DNA of 64,000 nt from Nocardia cyriacigeorgica (GTDB taxonomy: Bacteria; Actinomycetota; Actinomycetes; Mycobacteriales; Mycobacteriaceae): the NCBI RefSeq assembly GCF_010858045.1, contig NZ_JAAGVC010000002.1:58660-122659 (forward strand). Reading direction: 5' to 3'. The position numbers were made by a program, and so were the translations under genes. Each line of letters begins with the position of its first letter. Position 1 is the stretch's first letter. Positions 1-16,556 of the stretch are shown in pieces. The notes under the pieces were generated by a model that was not told the origin of the DNA, ran no database searches, and saw only the letters and a program-made list of their open reading frames with translations.

Positions 1-120
1 ATCACCGTCCCCGTCGGCACCGTGGTCGGCGCGGCCATCGGCGCGTTCGCCGGGCTCGCCCACTCGGGCGGCCAGCCCGCCATCGACGCCGCGGTCGCCT
101 ACCTGAACCGCGCCCCCTGA
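1..120 (+). CDS. C-terminal end of an unidentified protein (cut by window edge)
   Basis: The frame beginning at base 1 is open and ends at TGA 118-120. It gives 39 residues rich in Gly, Ala and Val (VPVGTVVGAAIGAFAGLA), which looks like one hydrophobic or glycine-zipper-like segment followed by a short polar tail. The start lies outside the window and no family can be assigned. It could be a small membrane-active or secreted protein, but this is only suggested by composition. Confidence 0.5.
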   Translation: MTVPVGTVVGAAIGAFAGLAHSGGQPAIDAAVAYLNRAP

Positions 121-162
121 GTTCGCGGGCCGAAACCTACGAGCACGGCATTGCCTGTTCCC

Positions 163-183
163 CACCCCGCCGCCGGCGGGGTG
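163..183. terminator. possible hairpin after the partial gene
   Basis: CACCCCGCC and GGCGGGGTG form a perfect 9-bp stem around a 3-nt loop, 43 bp after the stop of the partial gene. There is no T tract, so a terminator role is tentative. Confidence 0.3.
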
Positions 184-274
184 CCGCCACCATCATGTGT
201 GGGGACAACGCCATCGCGGGAGCGCTCCCGCCCGGATTAGGGTTCCGCGAAACAGGCGACTAGGGAGCGGCTGC

Positions 275-1471
275 GTGCGGGTGTTGTTGTCGGCGAGCGG
301 AACACGCGGGGATATCGAACCCGCCCTCGGGCTCGCGCTCGGGTTGCGGGCACTCGGCGCGGAGGTGTGCCTGTGTGCGCCGCCGAATTTCGACACCCGC
401 TGCGCCGAACTGGATGTGCCGTTGGTGCCGGTGGGGCCGCCGGTGCCCGGTTCACAAGGCGTGCGAGCGACCGTTGCAGAACTGCTGGGCTACGCCGAGC
501 AGTGGCCCGCGGCGCAATTCGGCACAGTACCCGAGGCGGCCGTCGACTGCGATGCGGTGATAGCGACAGGCATCAGTGTGATCGCCGCCAGGTCGGCCGC
601 CGAGAAACTGGGAATCCACTACCAGTACGCGAGTTATCAACCGACGAGTTTACCGTCGCCGCATCATCCGCCGATGCCACGAATGCCCGGCGATCGGCCC
701 GCGCCGGCGGCGATCGGCAACCAATGGCAATGGGAGGTCGACGCTCTCGGCTGGAACGCACAGTACGGCAAGGCGCTGGCGGCCCATCGGGCCGCGCTCG
801 GGCTACCGGCGGTGGACGATGTACGTGAGCACGTCATCACCGACCGTCCATGGCTGGCGGCGGATCCGGGCCTGGCGCCCTGGCCGCAATCGCCTGATCG
901 CACCGTCGTCCAGACCGGCGCCTGGTTCGTGCCGGACCACCGCCCCCTCCCCGCCGATGTGGAGGCCTTCCTGGACGCGGGTACACCACCGGTGTACATC
1001 GGCTTCGGCAGCATGCGCCTGCGAAACAACCTCGCCCGCACTGCGATCGCGGCAGTCCGCGCGCACAACTGCCGTGCCGTTCTGTCACGCGGCTGGGCGG
1101 AGCTGGCATCGAGTGACGACCTGCCCGACTGCATCACCATCGGCGAGATCAACCATCAGGCTCTCTTCCCTCGCGTCGCCGCCGTCGTGCACCACGGTGG
1201 TGCCGGTACGACGACGGCCGCCGCCCGCGCCGGCGTGCCCCAGGTGGTCGTACCCCAGATGATGGACCAACCGTATTGGGCGGAGCGGGTTGCCGCCCTC
1301 GGGATCGGCGCGGCCTGCGACGACACCGATCCCGATCCCGCCTCGCTGGCCCGCGCCCTCGGCACGGCACTGATGCCTGCCACTCGCGAGCGCGCGAGCG
1401 CGGTGGCCGCGACGATCCGCACCGATGGCGCGATGGTGGCGGCGAGGTTGCTGATCGACGCGATCGGCTAG
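275..1471 (+). CDS. MGT/UGT-like glycosyltransferase (GT1 family)
   Basis: A 398-residue GT-B fold glycosyltransferase of the erythromycin-CIII/sterol-glucosyltransferase group. Such enzymes move a sugar from an NDP donor to a small lipophilic acceptor. The N-terminus has RVLLSASGTRGDIEP, the usual first strand and loop of the family. The C-terminal donor-binding segment reads HHGGAGTTTAAARAGVPQ, followed by VVVPQMMDQPYWAERV. The GTG at 275 is preferred because it directly begins the first beta strand and follows AGGGAGCGG at the right distance; an ATG at 197 would add 26 unconserved, Arg-rich residues. It stands alone and converges on rpoC. The acceptor is unknown; glycolipid or xenobiotic glycosylation are both possible. 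Confidence 0.85.
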   Translation: MRVLLSASGTRGDIEPALGLALGLRALGAEVCLCAPPNFDTRCAELDVPLVPVGPPVPGSQGVRATVAELLGYAEQWPAAQFGTVPEAAVDCDAVIATGISVIAARSAAEKLGIHYQYASYQPTSLPSPHHPPMPRMPGDRPAPAAIGNQWQWEVDALGWNAQYGKALAAHRAALGLPAVDDVREHVITDRPWLAADPGLAPWPQSPDRTVVQTGAWFVPDHRPLPADVEAFLDAGTPPVYIGFGSMRLRNNLARTAIAAVRAHNCRAVLSRGWAELASSDDLPDCITIGEINHQALFPRVAAVVHHGGAGTTTAAARAGVPQVVVPQMMDQPYWAERVAALGIGAACDDTDPDPASLARALGTALMPATRERASAVAATIRTDGAMVAARLLIDAIG

Positions 1472-1558
1472 GCATTTCCGATCCGGAACAGCCTGCCCGG
1501 CCATGCCTGCCCGACCGGTCGCCACCGTATCGCCCCCGGGAGCACTCGGCACGAACAG

Positions 1559-1593
1559 TTCGGCCCCCGCACCGTGCTGGTGCGGGGGCCGAA
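1559..1593. terminator. bidirectional terminator between the glycosyltransferase and rpoC
   Basis: TTCGGCCCCCGCACC and GGTGCGGGGGCCGAA form a perfect 15-bp stem with a 5-nt loop. It lies 22 bp beyond the rpoC stop and 88 bp beyond the glycosyltransferase stop, so it can end both converging transcripts. The following T runs are short. Confidence 0.8.
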
Positions 1594-1614
1594 AAGTTGT
1601 CGCCTACCTACCGG

Positions 1615-5568
<3,954 letters not shown>

Positions 5569-5668
5569 GTAACTTCCTTTCCCCTGTGCGGGTCGAATTC
5601 GAGCAAAAGTTCACTAGTGAGTCGAGCGCGGAGGGCCGGATGCCCGAGGAGGGCATCCGGCCGACCGC

Positions 5669-9193
<3,525 letters not shown>

Positions 9194-9353
9194 CTCACGC
9201 GCGTCGCGTGGTGGTCCGCGACCGTCGCTTGTCTGCTACGAATTCCGCTGGTTACAACCCGAACGAAACTCGAACAGGCACCAACGGAAGTAACACCGGA
9301 AGGTGGAACTTACGTGTGCAAATCGAGGTATGGACAGGAGGCAGCCAGCGCAA
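9194..9353 (-). other. rpoB 5' untranslated leader
   Basis: About 160 nt lie between the predicted transcription start near 9353 and the rpoB GTG. I see no convincing small gene or perfect terminator hairpin here. The rest of the gap, to 9660, also holds no supportable gene; short open frames there have no family features. Confidence 0.4.
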
Positions 9354-9359
9354 CGTCCA

Positions 9360-9389
9360 AACTTACACCTACTGACACGGAGGTGTCAA
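9360..9389 (-). promoter_or_regulatory. rpoB-rpoC promoter (TTGACA-18-TAAGTT)
   Basis: Read on the minus strand, a perfect -35 hexamer TTGACA (9389-9384) is 18 bp from TAAGTT (9365-9360), placing the start of transcription about 160 nt before rpoB. The -35 lies within an inverted repeat TGACAC-N4-GTGTCA at 9373-9388, which could bind a dimeric regulator. This shows that rpoBC need not depend on read-through from the mce operon. Confidence 0.75.
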
Positions 9390-9660
9390 AGTACCAGCCA
9401 TGCGAATTTTCGCGAGGCCGACGCGCCGTGTCCGGCCACCCTGCTCCGGCCGGGTCCGATTCCGCTGGCTGCGTCGAGAACCACGGTGAGCCGAGTGTCG
9501 ACTGTGACGGATTACCGCCACGGTGACAGCTGCCGCTGCTGTGAATAGCGTGACGGGTCCGGCGAGACTCGTCAAGTGGCAGCACCGGGTGGACAGTCGG
9601 CGAGATCGACTGCCCCGCTGCGCTTATCCCGGCTTCCCGGCCGCCCTGATCAGGCGCTGG

Positions 9661-10458
9661 TCAACGGTCGACGATGTCCTCGGCCAGCCATCGGCCGTCC
9701 ACCTTGCGCATCTGCAGCACCACCGGCCCGGCCACGCTCTGCTGCGCGATACCGTCCTTCTCGGCGCTCACCACGAGGTTGACCAGAACCTCGGCGCGAT
9801 CGCCGGTCAGTTTGGTCACACCGACCGGGTCGACATGCGCTTCGGTGCTGGTCCCGGCCTGTTTGATGGCCGAGATGGTGGTGGCGGCGTAGCTGTCGAG
9901 CTCGGCGCGCATCTTGCCGGTGAGCACCTGGGAGACGGCTGCCTGATAGCCGTCGATGTCCTTCAGCTGATACCCGTACACGGTGCGCAGTGCGTGCTCG
10001 GCGGCCGCGCGCACCTCCTCGGTGGCGGCATTGTCGACGAACGCGGCGTTGTCGTCGGGAACGCCCGGCCGCAGCGCGGCGACGACGGCGAACGCGGCCA
10101 GCGCGAGCGCGGCGAGGCCGCAGGCCAGCGGGAGGGTCCAGGAGCGGGCGCGGCCCGCCTGCGGTCGTCGGCGCGGCAGGAAACGGCGCCGGTCCCGTCC
10201 GCTCGCCACCGGGCGCGACAACCGGGCCGCGCGGGTGGTCTTGGTGCGGGGCGCGCGGGAGGTGTTCGCGCCGGTCATCGCGGCAGGCCCACGACTGTCC
10301 GCACCGCGGGAGCCGGCGCGCGGACCGGCCGCGCGGGCACCGGAGGCGGCGATACCACGCGATCCCGTCGACGGCGTGCCGGTGCGGCGGACCGGACGCG
10401 GCGTGCGTTCGACCGGGCGGCGCGAGGAGATCTTGTTGACGGGTCGGCGTTCAGCCAT
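9661..10458 (-). CDS. Mce-associated membrane protein (second, last gene of mce operon)
   Basis: 265 residues. A long, basic, proline-rich cytoplasmic N-terminus (about 90 residues, many RPVxRT-like stretches) precedes one transmembrane helix (LACGLAALALAAFAVVAAL). A periplasmic domain of the Mce-associated type follows, with the family-typical segment AAEHALRTVYGYQLKDIDGY and an SnoaL/NTF2-like end (VLQMRKVDGRWLAEDIV). Such proteins help stabilise or assemble Mce transporters in mycobacteria. ATG 10458 is chosen because AGGAGGAACAG precedes it; an upstream in-frame start would add six residues. It follows the other associated gene by 195 bp and is the last gene of the cluster before rpoB. 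Confidence 0.8.
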   Translation of the reverse strand: MAERRPVNKISSRRPVERTPRPVRRTGTPSTGSRGIAASGARAAGPRAGSRGADSRGPAAMTGANTSRAPRTKTTRAARLSRPVASGRDRRRFLPRRRPQAGRARSWTLPLACGLAALALAAFAVVAALRPGVPDDNAAFVDNAATEEVRAAAEHALRTVYGYQLKDIDGYQAAVSQVLTGKMRAELDSYAATTISAIKQAGTSTEAHVDPVGVTKLTGDRAEVLVNLVVSAEKDGIAQQSVAGPVVLQMRKVDGRWLAEDIVDR

Positions 10459-10653
10459 CGCTGTTCCTCCTGGCACCGGTCGGCAGCTCGGTTCGTGCGG
10501 TGAGGCGCGGCGAGGTGCGGCCCTGCGCCATGAACATGCTGGTCGCAGGCACCCCGCCGGGAGCCGTGGGCATGACCGCGCCGTGGGCGGGCCGCCGTGG
10601 CGCGGGGCGGGTCGGTCCGCCGAGGCGGTTGCGTAGATGCCCGGTGCGGAGCC

Positions 10654-11829
10654 TCACGGGATCTCACCTGCCGGGGGTGCACCGCCCGGGGCAGGCGCGT
10701 CGCGAGACTCGTCCGGAGCGGCGCCCTCGCCCCCACTCGGGTCGGGTCCGTGCGCCGGGTCGCCGGGCGGGGCGGCCCCGGGTGCCGCCGGATCGGCGGG
10801 GCTGGTCCCCGCATCGTTCAATGGCACCGGCTGCCCGAGCGAGGACACCTGCTCGGCCTTCCAGGTATCGCCGTCCTTCGCCATATCGAGGCTCCAGGTG
10901 TACCGATACCCGGACGGCTGTTCGCCCGGCCTGGCCTCGGTGACCCGGAGCACCACCAGCGCCGACGCCCGGTCGAGCTCGGAGTTCAACGAGGTCACGG
11001 CGGCGCCGAGCACACTCGACTCCATCCGCACCCCTGCCTGCGTCGCCATTGCCTCGGCCTGCTGCTGATGTTCGGTGGCCGAGGCCAGGATCGGCCCCGT
11101 CATCGACGAGCGCGCGATCGCCAGCGACCCCGCCACGTCATCGATGTTCATCGAGGTCATATTGATCGCGGCCTGCTGGGCGGCGTCCAGCGCCGCATCG
11201 CGCGCCGCCGCCCGCGGGCCATCGGTGAAGTACGCCGCCCGCACCCACCCGGCCCCGAACCAGGCCGCCGCAACCGATGCGAGCACCAGCGCCGCCACCG
11301 CCGCCACCGTCACGAACCGCGGCGGACCGGAGCTCTCACCGCCCGCACCGCGCTTGCGGGTCACGCCGGCGACCGGACCGTCCACTGTCACGTCCGAATC
11401 GGCAGCCGCTTCGCCCCGAACCGCAGCCGCCTCGCCCGAATCAGCAGCCACCTCGCCCCGGACCGCAGTCACCTCGCCCGAATCAGCCGTCGCATCGCCC
11501 GGATCAGCAGCCGCCTCGACGGACCCGGCGGCCGCCGAGCGGGTCCTGCGGCGCAGCCGACCGCCCCGCACTCCAGCCTCGGCAGCCGGCACTTCGCCAG
11601 GACCACGCACCGCAGACTCGGATCCGGCGCCGGGCTCACTACCGGCAGCCGCGTGGGCGGAAGGCGTACTACTGTCCACCGCCTGCGCAGATTCGGACCG
11701 GCCCTTGGTCTCGTGGCCGTCGGCCGCGGCGAGATCCGGTGCGGCGCGGTCGGCCGGTGGGTTGTCGGCGGAGTCGGGGTCGCGGGACGGTTTCCTGGTG
11801 TCCCCGGGGTCGGGTGAGTCGAGATTCAC
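10654..11829 (-). CDS. Mce-associated membrane protein with heptapeptide repeats
   Basis: 391 residues. The N-terminal 170 residues are acidic and low-complexity and include five 7-residue repeats of the type (S/R)GE(A/V)xA(D/V). One transmembrane helix (VTVAAVAALVLASVAAAWFG) is followed by a Mce-associated extracytoplasmic domain (MTSMNIDDVAGSLAIARSSM, then a strand-rich part ending GDTWKAEQVSSLGQPVP). The C-terminal 50 residues are a Pro/Gly/Ala/Asp-rich tail, probably disordered. It begins 23 bp after the mceF stop and belongs to the mce operon. The membrane topology and the associated domain are clear; the function of the repeat and tail is unknown. Confidence 0.8.
   Translation of the reverse strand: MNLDSPDPGDTRKPSRDPDSADNPPADRAAPDLAAADGHETKGRSESAQAVDSSTPSAHAAAGSEPGAGSESAVRGPGEVPAAEAGVRGGRLRRRTRSAAAGSVEAAADPGDATADSGEVTAVRGEVAADSGEAAAVRGEAAADSDVTVDGPVAGVTRKRGAGGESSGPPRFVTVAAVAALVLASVAAAWFGAGWVRAAYFTDGPRAAARDAALDAAQQAAINMTSMNIDDVAGSLAIARSSMTGPILASATEHQQQAEAMATQAGVRMESSVLGAAVTSLNSELDRASALVVLRVTEARPGEQPSGYRYTWSLDMAKDGDTWKAEQVSSLGQPVPLNDAGTSPADPAAPGAAPPGDPAHGPDPSGGEGAAPDESRDAPAPGGAPPAGEIP
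11402..11521. repeat. 21-bp tandem repeat inside a Mce-associated gene
   Basis: About six imperfect 21-bp units of the type GCAGCCNCCTCGCCCNGANCC follow one another without gaps. They alternate between two versions, giving a 42-bp higher period, and encode the heptapeptides SGEVTAV, RGEVAAD, SGEAAAV and RGEAAAD. The unit length keeps the frame, so copy number could vary without breaking the gene. Confidence 0.8.
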
Positions 11830-11852
11830 TGCACACCTCGTGTCGTTCGGGT

Positions 11853-13094
11853 TCAGCGTTTCGGGGTCACTCCCAGCAGGGTGGAGATCTGGACGGCGAT
11901 GGGGGTGAGGTTGAGCTTGTCGGGATCGACCTTGGGGTTGTCGTCCCAGGGCTGGACGATGAGCGGGTCGGCGAGGTCGGCGCGTTCGCCGCCGCGGACG
12001 GCGGTCGGATTGCCGAAGGGCACCGCGCAGTGGGCCTCGGTATTGAAGGGGAACTCGTCGCGGGTGTCGTCGAAGTCCGGGTTTTGCGCCTTCATCCGGT
12101 CGAGGATGGCCTTGGTGCCCTCGTAGCCGACGGTGCAGGCGGGCGGATTGTTGGTCTCGAGCACCAGCCCGAAATGGCTGGTGCCGTCACCGGGGGCGGT
12201 GGCCGAGGCACCGATGGACAATTGCGGCAGCATTTGCAGCAGCGGTTTGAGCGCGTAGAACTTCGGCGAGATGGCCAGCAGCAGCATGCGCAGGTTGGCC
12301 AGGTCGGTGGTCAGGGCGGCGCCGCTCTCGTCGAGCAGCACGCCGATTTGCTGACCGGCGTCGGTGCCGGTGCCGATCAGCCTGCGCACCGCCGGATCGC
12401 TGGTCCGCAATTGGGCTGCGAGCTGGTCGAGACCGGCGCTGAATTCGCGGATCGCATCCGATTGCGCGGCCTGGGTGCCGAGCGCGACGCGGCCGTCGCG
12501 GATGAGCTGCACCGTCTGCGGCAGCGCCTCCCGGAAGCTCTCGGTGAAGGTGTTCAGCGATTCGAGCAGCCCGCGCAGGTCGCCGCCCTTGCCGTCGAGT
12601 GCGCGACCCAGTTCGGTGACGGTGGTGCTCAGCGCGGTCAGGTCGACGGTGCTCGCGAGGGTGTCGACGCTGCCGATCAACTCCTCCACCGGCACCGGCG
12701 TGGTCACCGAGTCGATGATCGATCCCTCGCGCAGATACGGTTCGCCCACCGTGTCCGGTTGCAGATCCACATACTGCTCGCCGATCGCCGATCGGTTGGC
12801 CACCACCGCCCGCGCCGACGCCGGGATCGGCGGCGAACTCGAATCGATCGTCAGCTTGATCAGCACGCCGTCGTCGGTGAGGTCAACGCCACCGACCCGG
12901 CCCACCGGAACTCCGCGATAGGTGACCTCGGCGCCCGCGTAGGCGCCGCCGGTGTGCTCTGCGCGCAGCAGCACCTCGTACTGCCCGAATCCGAGCATGT
13001 GGTCGAGCCGGATATAGCGGGCGCCCACGTAGACGACACCGAGCACCGCGATGACGGCGAACGCGATCAGCTGGATCCGCACCATGCGCGTCAT
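11853..13094 (-). CDS. mceF: MCE family protein MceF
   Basis: 413 residues. An N-terminal membrane anchor (IQLIAFAVIAVLGVVYVGA) is followed by the MlaD/MCE beta domain (EVTYRGVPVGRVGGVDLTDD), then a long helical domain (about residues 130-290) and a variable C-terminus. MCE proteins form a periplasm-spanning tunnel through which lipids pass to the YrbE permease. The start at 13094 overlaps the mceE stop by 4 bp (ATGA), showing translational coupling. Position as the sixth mce gene and the lack of a lipobox identify it as the F subunit. The transported lipid cannot be deduced. Confidence 0.92.
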   Translation of the reverse strand: MTRMVRIQLIAFAVIAVLGVVYVGARYIRLDHMLGFGQYEVLLRAEHTGGAYAGAEVTYRGVPVGRVGGVDLTDDGVLIKLTIDSSSPPIPASARAVVANRSAIGEQYVDLQPDTVGEPYLREGSIIDSVTTPVPVEELIGSVDTLASTVDLTALSTTVTELGRALDGKGGDLRGLLESLNTFTESFREALPQTVQLIRDGRVALGTQAAQSDAIREFSAGLDQLAAQLRTSDPAVRRLIGTGTDAGQQIGVLLDESGAALTTDLANLRMLLLAISPKFYALKPLLQMLPQLSIGASATAPGDGTSHFGLVLETNNPPACTVGYEGTKAILDRMKAQNPDFDDTRDEFPFNTEAHCAVPFGNPTAVRGGERADLADPLIVQPWDDNPKVDPDKLNLTPIAVQISTLLGVTPKR

Positions 13095-14320
13095 CGCGGT
13101 CCACCTCCGAACGGTTCCAGCAGGGGCCCGAGCTGCGGCGGCAACCCCGGTACGCCCGGTTGACCCGGCACAGGAAGGACGGCCATGGTCGGCGGCAGCG
13201 GGAACAGCGACACCGTCGGCCAGCCGGGCCGCGGCCCGTTGCCGCCGTAGTACGGATTGGACGGGTCGACGTTGACCGGCGGTCCGGTCGGCGGGATGTA
13301 CACCGGATCGGGTTTGCCGACGCCGAGATTGCTCAGGGTGACGCCGATCTGCTGATCCACCGACAGCCAGGTATTGACCTGCCCGCCGAAGGTGCCCTCC
13401 AGCGTCGAATCCGGGAACGGATAGGTCGGCACGAGCGGCAGCGCGGTGACCAGGTCCGGCGCGGCACGCCCGAGCTCTTGTAGTGCGGGCCGCAGCGCGC
13501 GCAGATCGCGGATGAGATCGTCTTTGGCGGTATCGATGACGTCGAACCCGGCCCGCCCCACCCGATCGAGCTGGGCCAGCAGCGCGATCAGCTGCGGCCG
13601 CTGTTGTTCCAGAATCCGGATGCCTTCGGGCAGTTCGTCGAGGATCTGATCGAGTTGGCGGGTCTGCGCCGCGACCCGGTTGCTCAGCGTCTCCAGTCCG
13701 TCGAGTGCTCTTGTGATGTCATCGACCTGTTCGTCGAGTCCGCCGATGAGGGTGTTCGCCTGCTCCAGCACCGCCCGCACCCGGTCTTCGCGGCCGCCGA
13801 TCGCCTTGTTCAACTCGCTGACGATCGGCTGCAATTGCGCCACCCCACCGCCGTTGAGCAGCAGCGACAGCGCGCCGAGCACCTGCTCCACCTCGGTGGC
13901 GTGCCTGGTGTTGGTCACCGGGATCACCGCGCCGTCGCCGAGTCTCGGCCCCGCATCATCGCCGTCGGGTGCGGACAGTTCGATGAACTTCTCACCGAGC
14001 AGATTCGATTGGCGCACTTCGGCCAGCGCGTTCGCCGGCAGATCGACCGAAGAGTTCACCACGGTGGAGACATTCGCGGTCCAGCCGTCCTCGGCGAGGC
14101 TGATGTCCTCCACCCGCCCGACCGGTACGCCTTCGACTTTCACCGCCGATTGCGGCACCAGATCCAGCACATCGTCGAACCGGATATCGATGTGCATAGG
14201 GTCTGATCCGACGTCCGCGCCGCCGGGCAGCGGAATGCTGTAGATGCCGTCCGACGAGCACGAACTCATCAACAGCCCGGAGACCACCGCGGCCGCCGCG
14301 AGCGCCGTCCGCCGCATCAT
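13091..14320 (-). CDS. mceE: MCE family lipoprotein MceE
   Basis: 409 residues. It has a lipoprotein signal peptide ([19 protein letters not shown]) with the lipidated Cys at about residue 21, the hallmark of the E subunit (LprK/LprL type). The MCE domain follows ([20 protein letters not shown]), then the helical region and a C-terminal Pro/Gly-rich tail ([16 protein letters not shown]). Two adjacent ATG codons (14320 and 14317) follow GGGAGGTCCG. The first overlaps the mceD stop as ATGA and is used here. Its role is to anchor the Mce complex to the outer face of the plasma membrane. Confidence 0.92.
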   Translation of the reverse strand: MMRRTALAAAAVVSGLLMSSCSSDGIYSIPLPGGADVGSDPMHIDIRFDDVLDLVPQSAVKVEGVPVGRVEDISLAEDGWTANVSTVVNSSVDLPANALAEVRQSNLLGEKFIELSAPDGDDAGPRLGDGAVIPVTNTRHATEVEQVLGALSLLLNGGGVAQLQPIVSELNKAIGGREDRVRAVLEQANTLIGGLDEQVDDITRALDGLETLSNRVAAQTRQLDQILDELPEGIRILEQQRPQLIALLAQLDRVGRAGFDVIDTAKDDLIRDLRALRPALQELGRAAPDLVTALPLVPTYPFPDSTLEGTFGGQVNTWLSVDQQIGVTLSNLGVGKPDPVYIPPTGPPVNVDPSNPYYGGNGPRPGWPTVSLFPLPPTMAVLPVPGQPGVPGLPPQLGPLLEPFGGGPR

Positions 14321-15546
14321 TTCGGACCTCCCTGCGAGGGCGGCAGCCGGTTCGACGGCGTGCCCGGCACCGTCCCCGGCACCGGCGCGCGCTGCTGGTT
14401 CTCCGCGCTGAGGATGCCGAACGGCAGGATCAGCGTCGGCGTCTGCACGGCTGCCGTGATCTGGTCGGTGATGTGCTTGCAGCGTTCGAGCAGCGGTCGC
14501 ATCTGCTTGCCGAGCGCCTCGAACTTCGGGTCGCCGGGCATGAGCTTGCTCAGGTCGAGCATCCGGCACATGGCGCCGAACGGGTCTTGTAGATCGGTGA
14601 AGTTGGCACGCATATCCAGCGTGCCGGATTCGCCATTGTGGATATTGATGAGATTGCTCAACGCCACCGGCAGCACCGGCAGGGCCTCGGCCAGTGCGTC
14701 GCGCCGGTCGGCGAGGGTCTGGGTGAGGGTGATGAGCGAATCGGCATTGCCCTGGATCAGTTGCCGATTGGCGTCGATGAACCGGGCGACGTCACCGAGG
14801 GCGATGGACAGCAATTCCAGCGCGTTGCCGAGATTCTGCCGTTCCCCGGCCAGGAACGACGACAGGTCGGCGAGCTGGATGTTGAATTGGCGCACCTGCT
14901 GGTCGTTGCGGGCCAGCATGGTGATGAACGCCTGCAGGTTCTTCACGGTGTCGAAGATGTCGCCGCGCGAATCCGACAGCGTGCGCGCGGCCGCCGACAG
15001 TTCGCTGATGCCGTCGGCGATCGCGGCGCCGTTGCCGGTGAGGTTGCGCGCAGTGGTCCGCACCAGCTGGTCCAGCGCGCCGTCGGCATTGGCGCCGTCC
15101 GGGCCGAGCGCTTCGGACAGTTCGGTGATGCTGCGGTAGAGCCGATCGACCTCGACCGGGGTGGCGGTGCGCTCACGCGGAATCGTCGCGGTGCGCTCCA
15201 TTTTCGGGCCGCCGCGATAGACAGGCGTGAGCTGGATGAAGCGATCCGAGACGATCGACGGCGTGATCTGGGCGGCTCTGGCGTCGGCGGGGATGTCGTA
15301 GGAGCGGTCGACGCTCATCACGATCTTCACCTGATCGCCCAGCGGTTCGACCGATTCCACCGAGCCCACCGGCACCCCGAGGATCCGCACATCCGAGCCC
15401 TCGTAGATGCCGACCGACCGATCGAAATAGGCGGTGATCGTGGTGGTGTTGAGCCGGTCGAACACCCACCACAGCGCCGCGGCCAGCACCAGCGCGATGA
15501 CCGCGATCAATGCGATCGCGATCTTGCCGCCCCGCCGCAACGCCAT
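14317..15546 (-). CDS. mceD: MCE family protein MceD
   Basis: 409 residues. A single N-terminal helix ([20 protein letters not shown]) precedes the MCE domain ([20 protein letters not shown]). Then come the conserved [15 protein letters not shown] strand, an extended helical domain and a Pro-rich tail. It starts at 15546, sharing one base with the mceC stop. As in other actinobacterial clusters, mceD is the fourth of six collinear mce genes, and its product is one subunit of the hetero-hexameric lipid tunnel. Confidence 0.92.
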   Translation of the reverse strand: MALRRGGKIAIALIAVIALVLAAALWWVFDRLNTTTITAYFDRSVGIYEGSDVRILGVPVGSVESVEPLGDQVKIVMSVDRSYDIPADARAAQITPSIVSDRFIQLTPVYRGGPKMERTATIPRERTATPVEVDRLYRSITELSEALGPDGANADGALDQLVRTTARNLTGNGAAIADGISELSAAARTLSDSRGDIFDTVKNLQAFITMLARNDQQVRQFNIQLADLSSFLAGERQNLGNALELLSIALGDVARFIDANRQLIQGNADSLITLTQTLADRRDALAEALPVLPVALSNLINIHNGESGTLDMRANFTDLQDPFGAMCRMLDLSKLMPGDPKFEALGKQMRPLLERCKHITDQITAAVQTPTLILPFGILSAENQQRAPVPGTVPGTPSNRLPPSQGGPK

Positions 15547-16556
15547 CAGTTGCCTCCCAGCGTGCGCACCGGCGGCCGGTAGCCGGGGATCTCCGGAAGG
15601 CCGGGCGGGGTGATGTTGACGATCACCGCGTCGAACCAGCGCCCGGTGCCGAGCACATTCGCGTACAGCCCGTAGAACGGCGCCGCCAGCTCCAGGGTTT
15701 TGCTGATATTGGCCTGGTTGGCGTTGAGCAGGTCGATCGCGGCCTGCAAATTGGTCAGCGCCGGGCCGATCTGTTTTTCGTTGTCGGCCACCAGCGCACT
15801 CAGCTCGGTGGACACGGTCTGGGCGCCCGCCAGCAGCTGCGAGATGGCCTGCTGACGGATATTGAGTTCGGCGAACAGCTGCCCGCCCGAGGTCAGCAGA
15901 CGCTCGAATTCGGCATTGCGGTCAGCCAGCACCTGGGTGGTTTTCTTCGTCGCGGCGAACAATTTGCGCAGTTCGTCATCGCGTTTGGCCACCGTGGTCG
16001 ACAACCGGGTCACCCCGTCGATCGCGCTGCGGATATGCGGCGGCGTGGCGGCGAAGGCGTCCGAGAGCACCCGCATGGAAGTGGCCAGCTGGGTGGTGTC
16101 GATCTCGTCGAGGGTGCGGGCGGCGTCGCTGAAGGCGTCGATCACGTCGTACGGGGAGACGGTGCGCGACAACGGGATCCGCTCACTCGGGTCGGCCACC
16201 CGCGAACCCTGCGGGTCCAGCGCCAGATACTTCTGCCCGAGCAGGGTCTTGATCTGGATGGACGCCGTGGTCTCGTCACCGATCCAGGTATCCCTGGTGC
16301 GGAAATCGACCACCACCCGGTCGCCGTCGAGGCGCACCCCCGACACCGACCCGACCTTGACTCCGGCGACCCGCACCTCGTCACCGCGATCGAGCCCGGC
16401 CGCCTCGGAGAATTCGGCCGAATACGAGATGCCCGCACCGATGATGGGCAGCCGGTCGAGGAAGAACGCCGACATCGTCACCAGCAGCACCATCACCAGC
16501 CCGAGCACGCCGATGAAGGCGGGACTGCGCTTGCCGAGTAGCACCCGATCGTCCAT
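15546..16556 (-). CDS. mceC: MCE family protein MceC
   Basis: 336 residues. N-terminal anchor ([20 protein letters not shown]), then MCE domain ([20 protein letters not shown]) with the following [11 protein letters not shown] strand, and a helical region to about residue 310. The ATG at 16556 overlaps the mceB stop by one base (TGATG). An in-frame extension of 45 residues upstream lies inside mceB and is rejected. The protein has a shorter C-terminal tail than MceA, D, E and F. Confidence 0.92.
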   Translation of the reverse strand: MDDRVLLGKRSPAFIGVLGLVMVLLVTMSAFFLDRLPIIGAGISYSAEFSEAAGLDRGDEVRVAGVKVGSVSGVRLDGDRVVVDFRTRDTWIGDETTASIQIKTLLGQKYLALDPQGSRVADPSERIPLSRTVSPYDVIDAFSDAARTLDEIDTTQLATSMRVLSDAFAATPPHIRSAIDGVTRLSTTVAKRDDELRKLFAATKKTTQVLADRNAEFERLLTSGGQLFAELNIRQQAISQLLAGAQTVSTELSALVADNEKQIGPALTNLQAAIDLLNANQANISKTLELAAPFYGLYANVLGTGRWFDAVIVNITPPGLPEIPGYRPPVRTLGGN

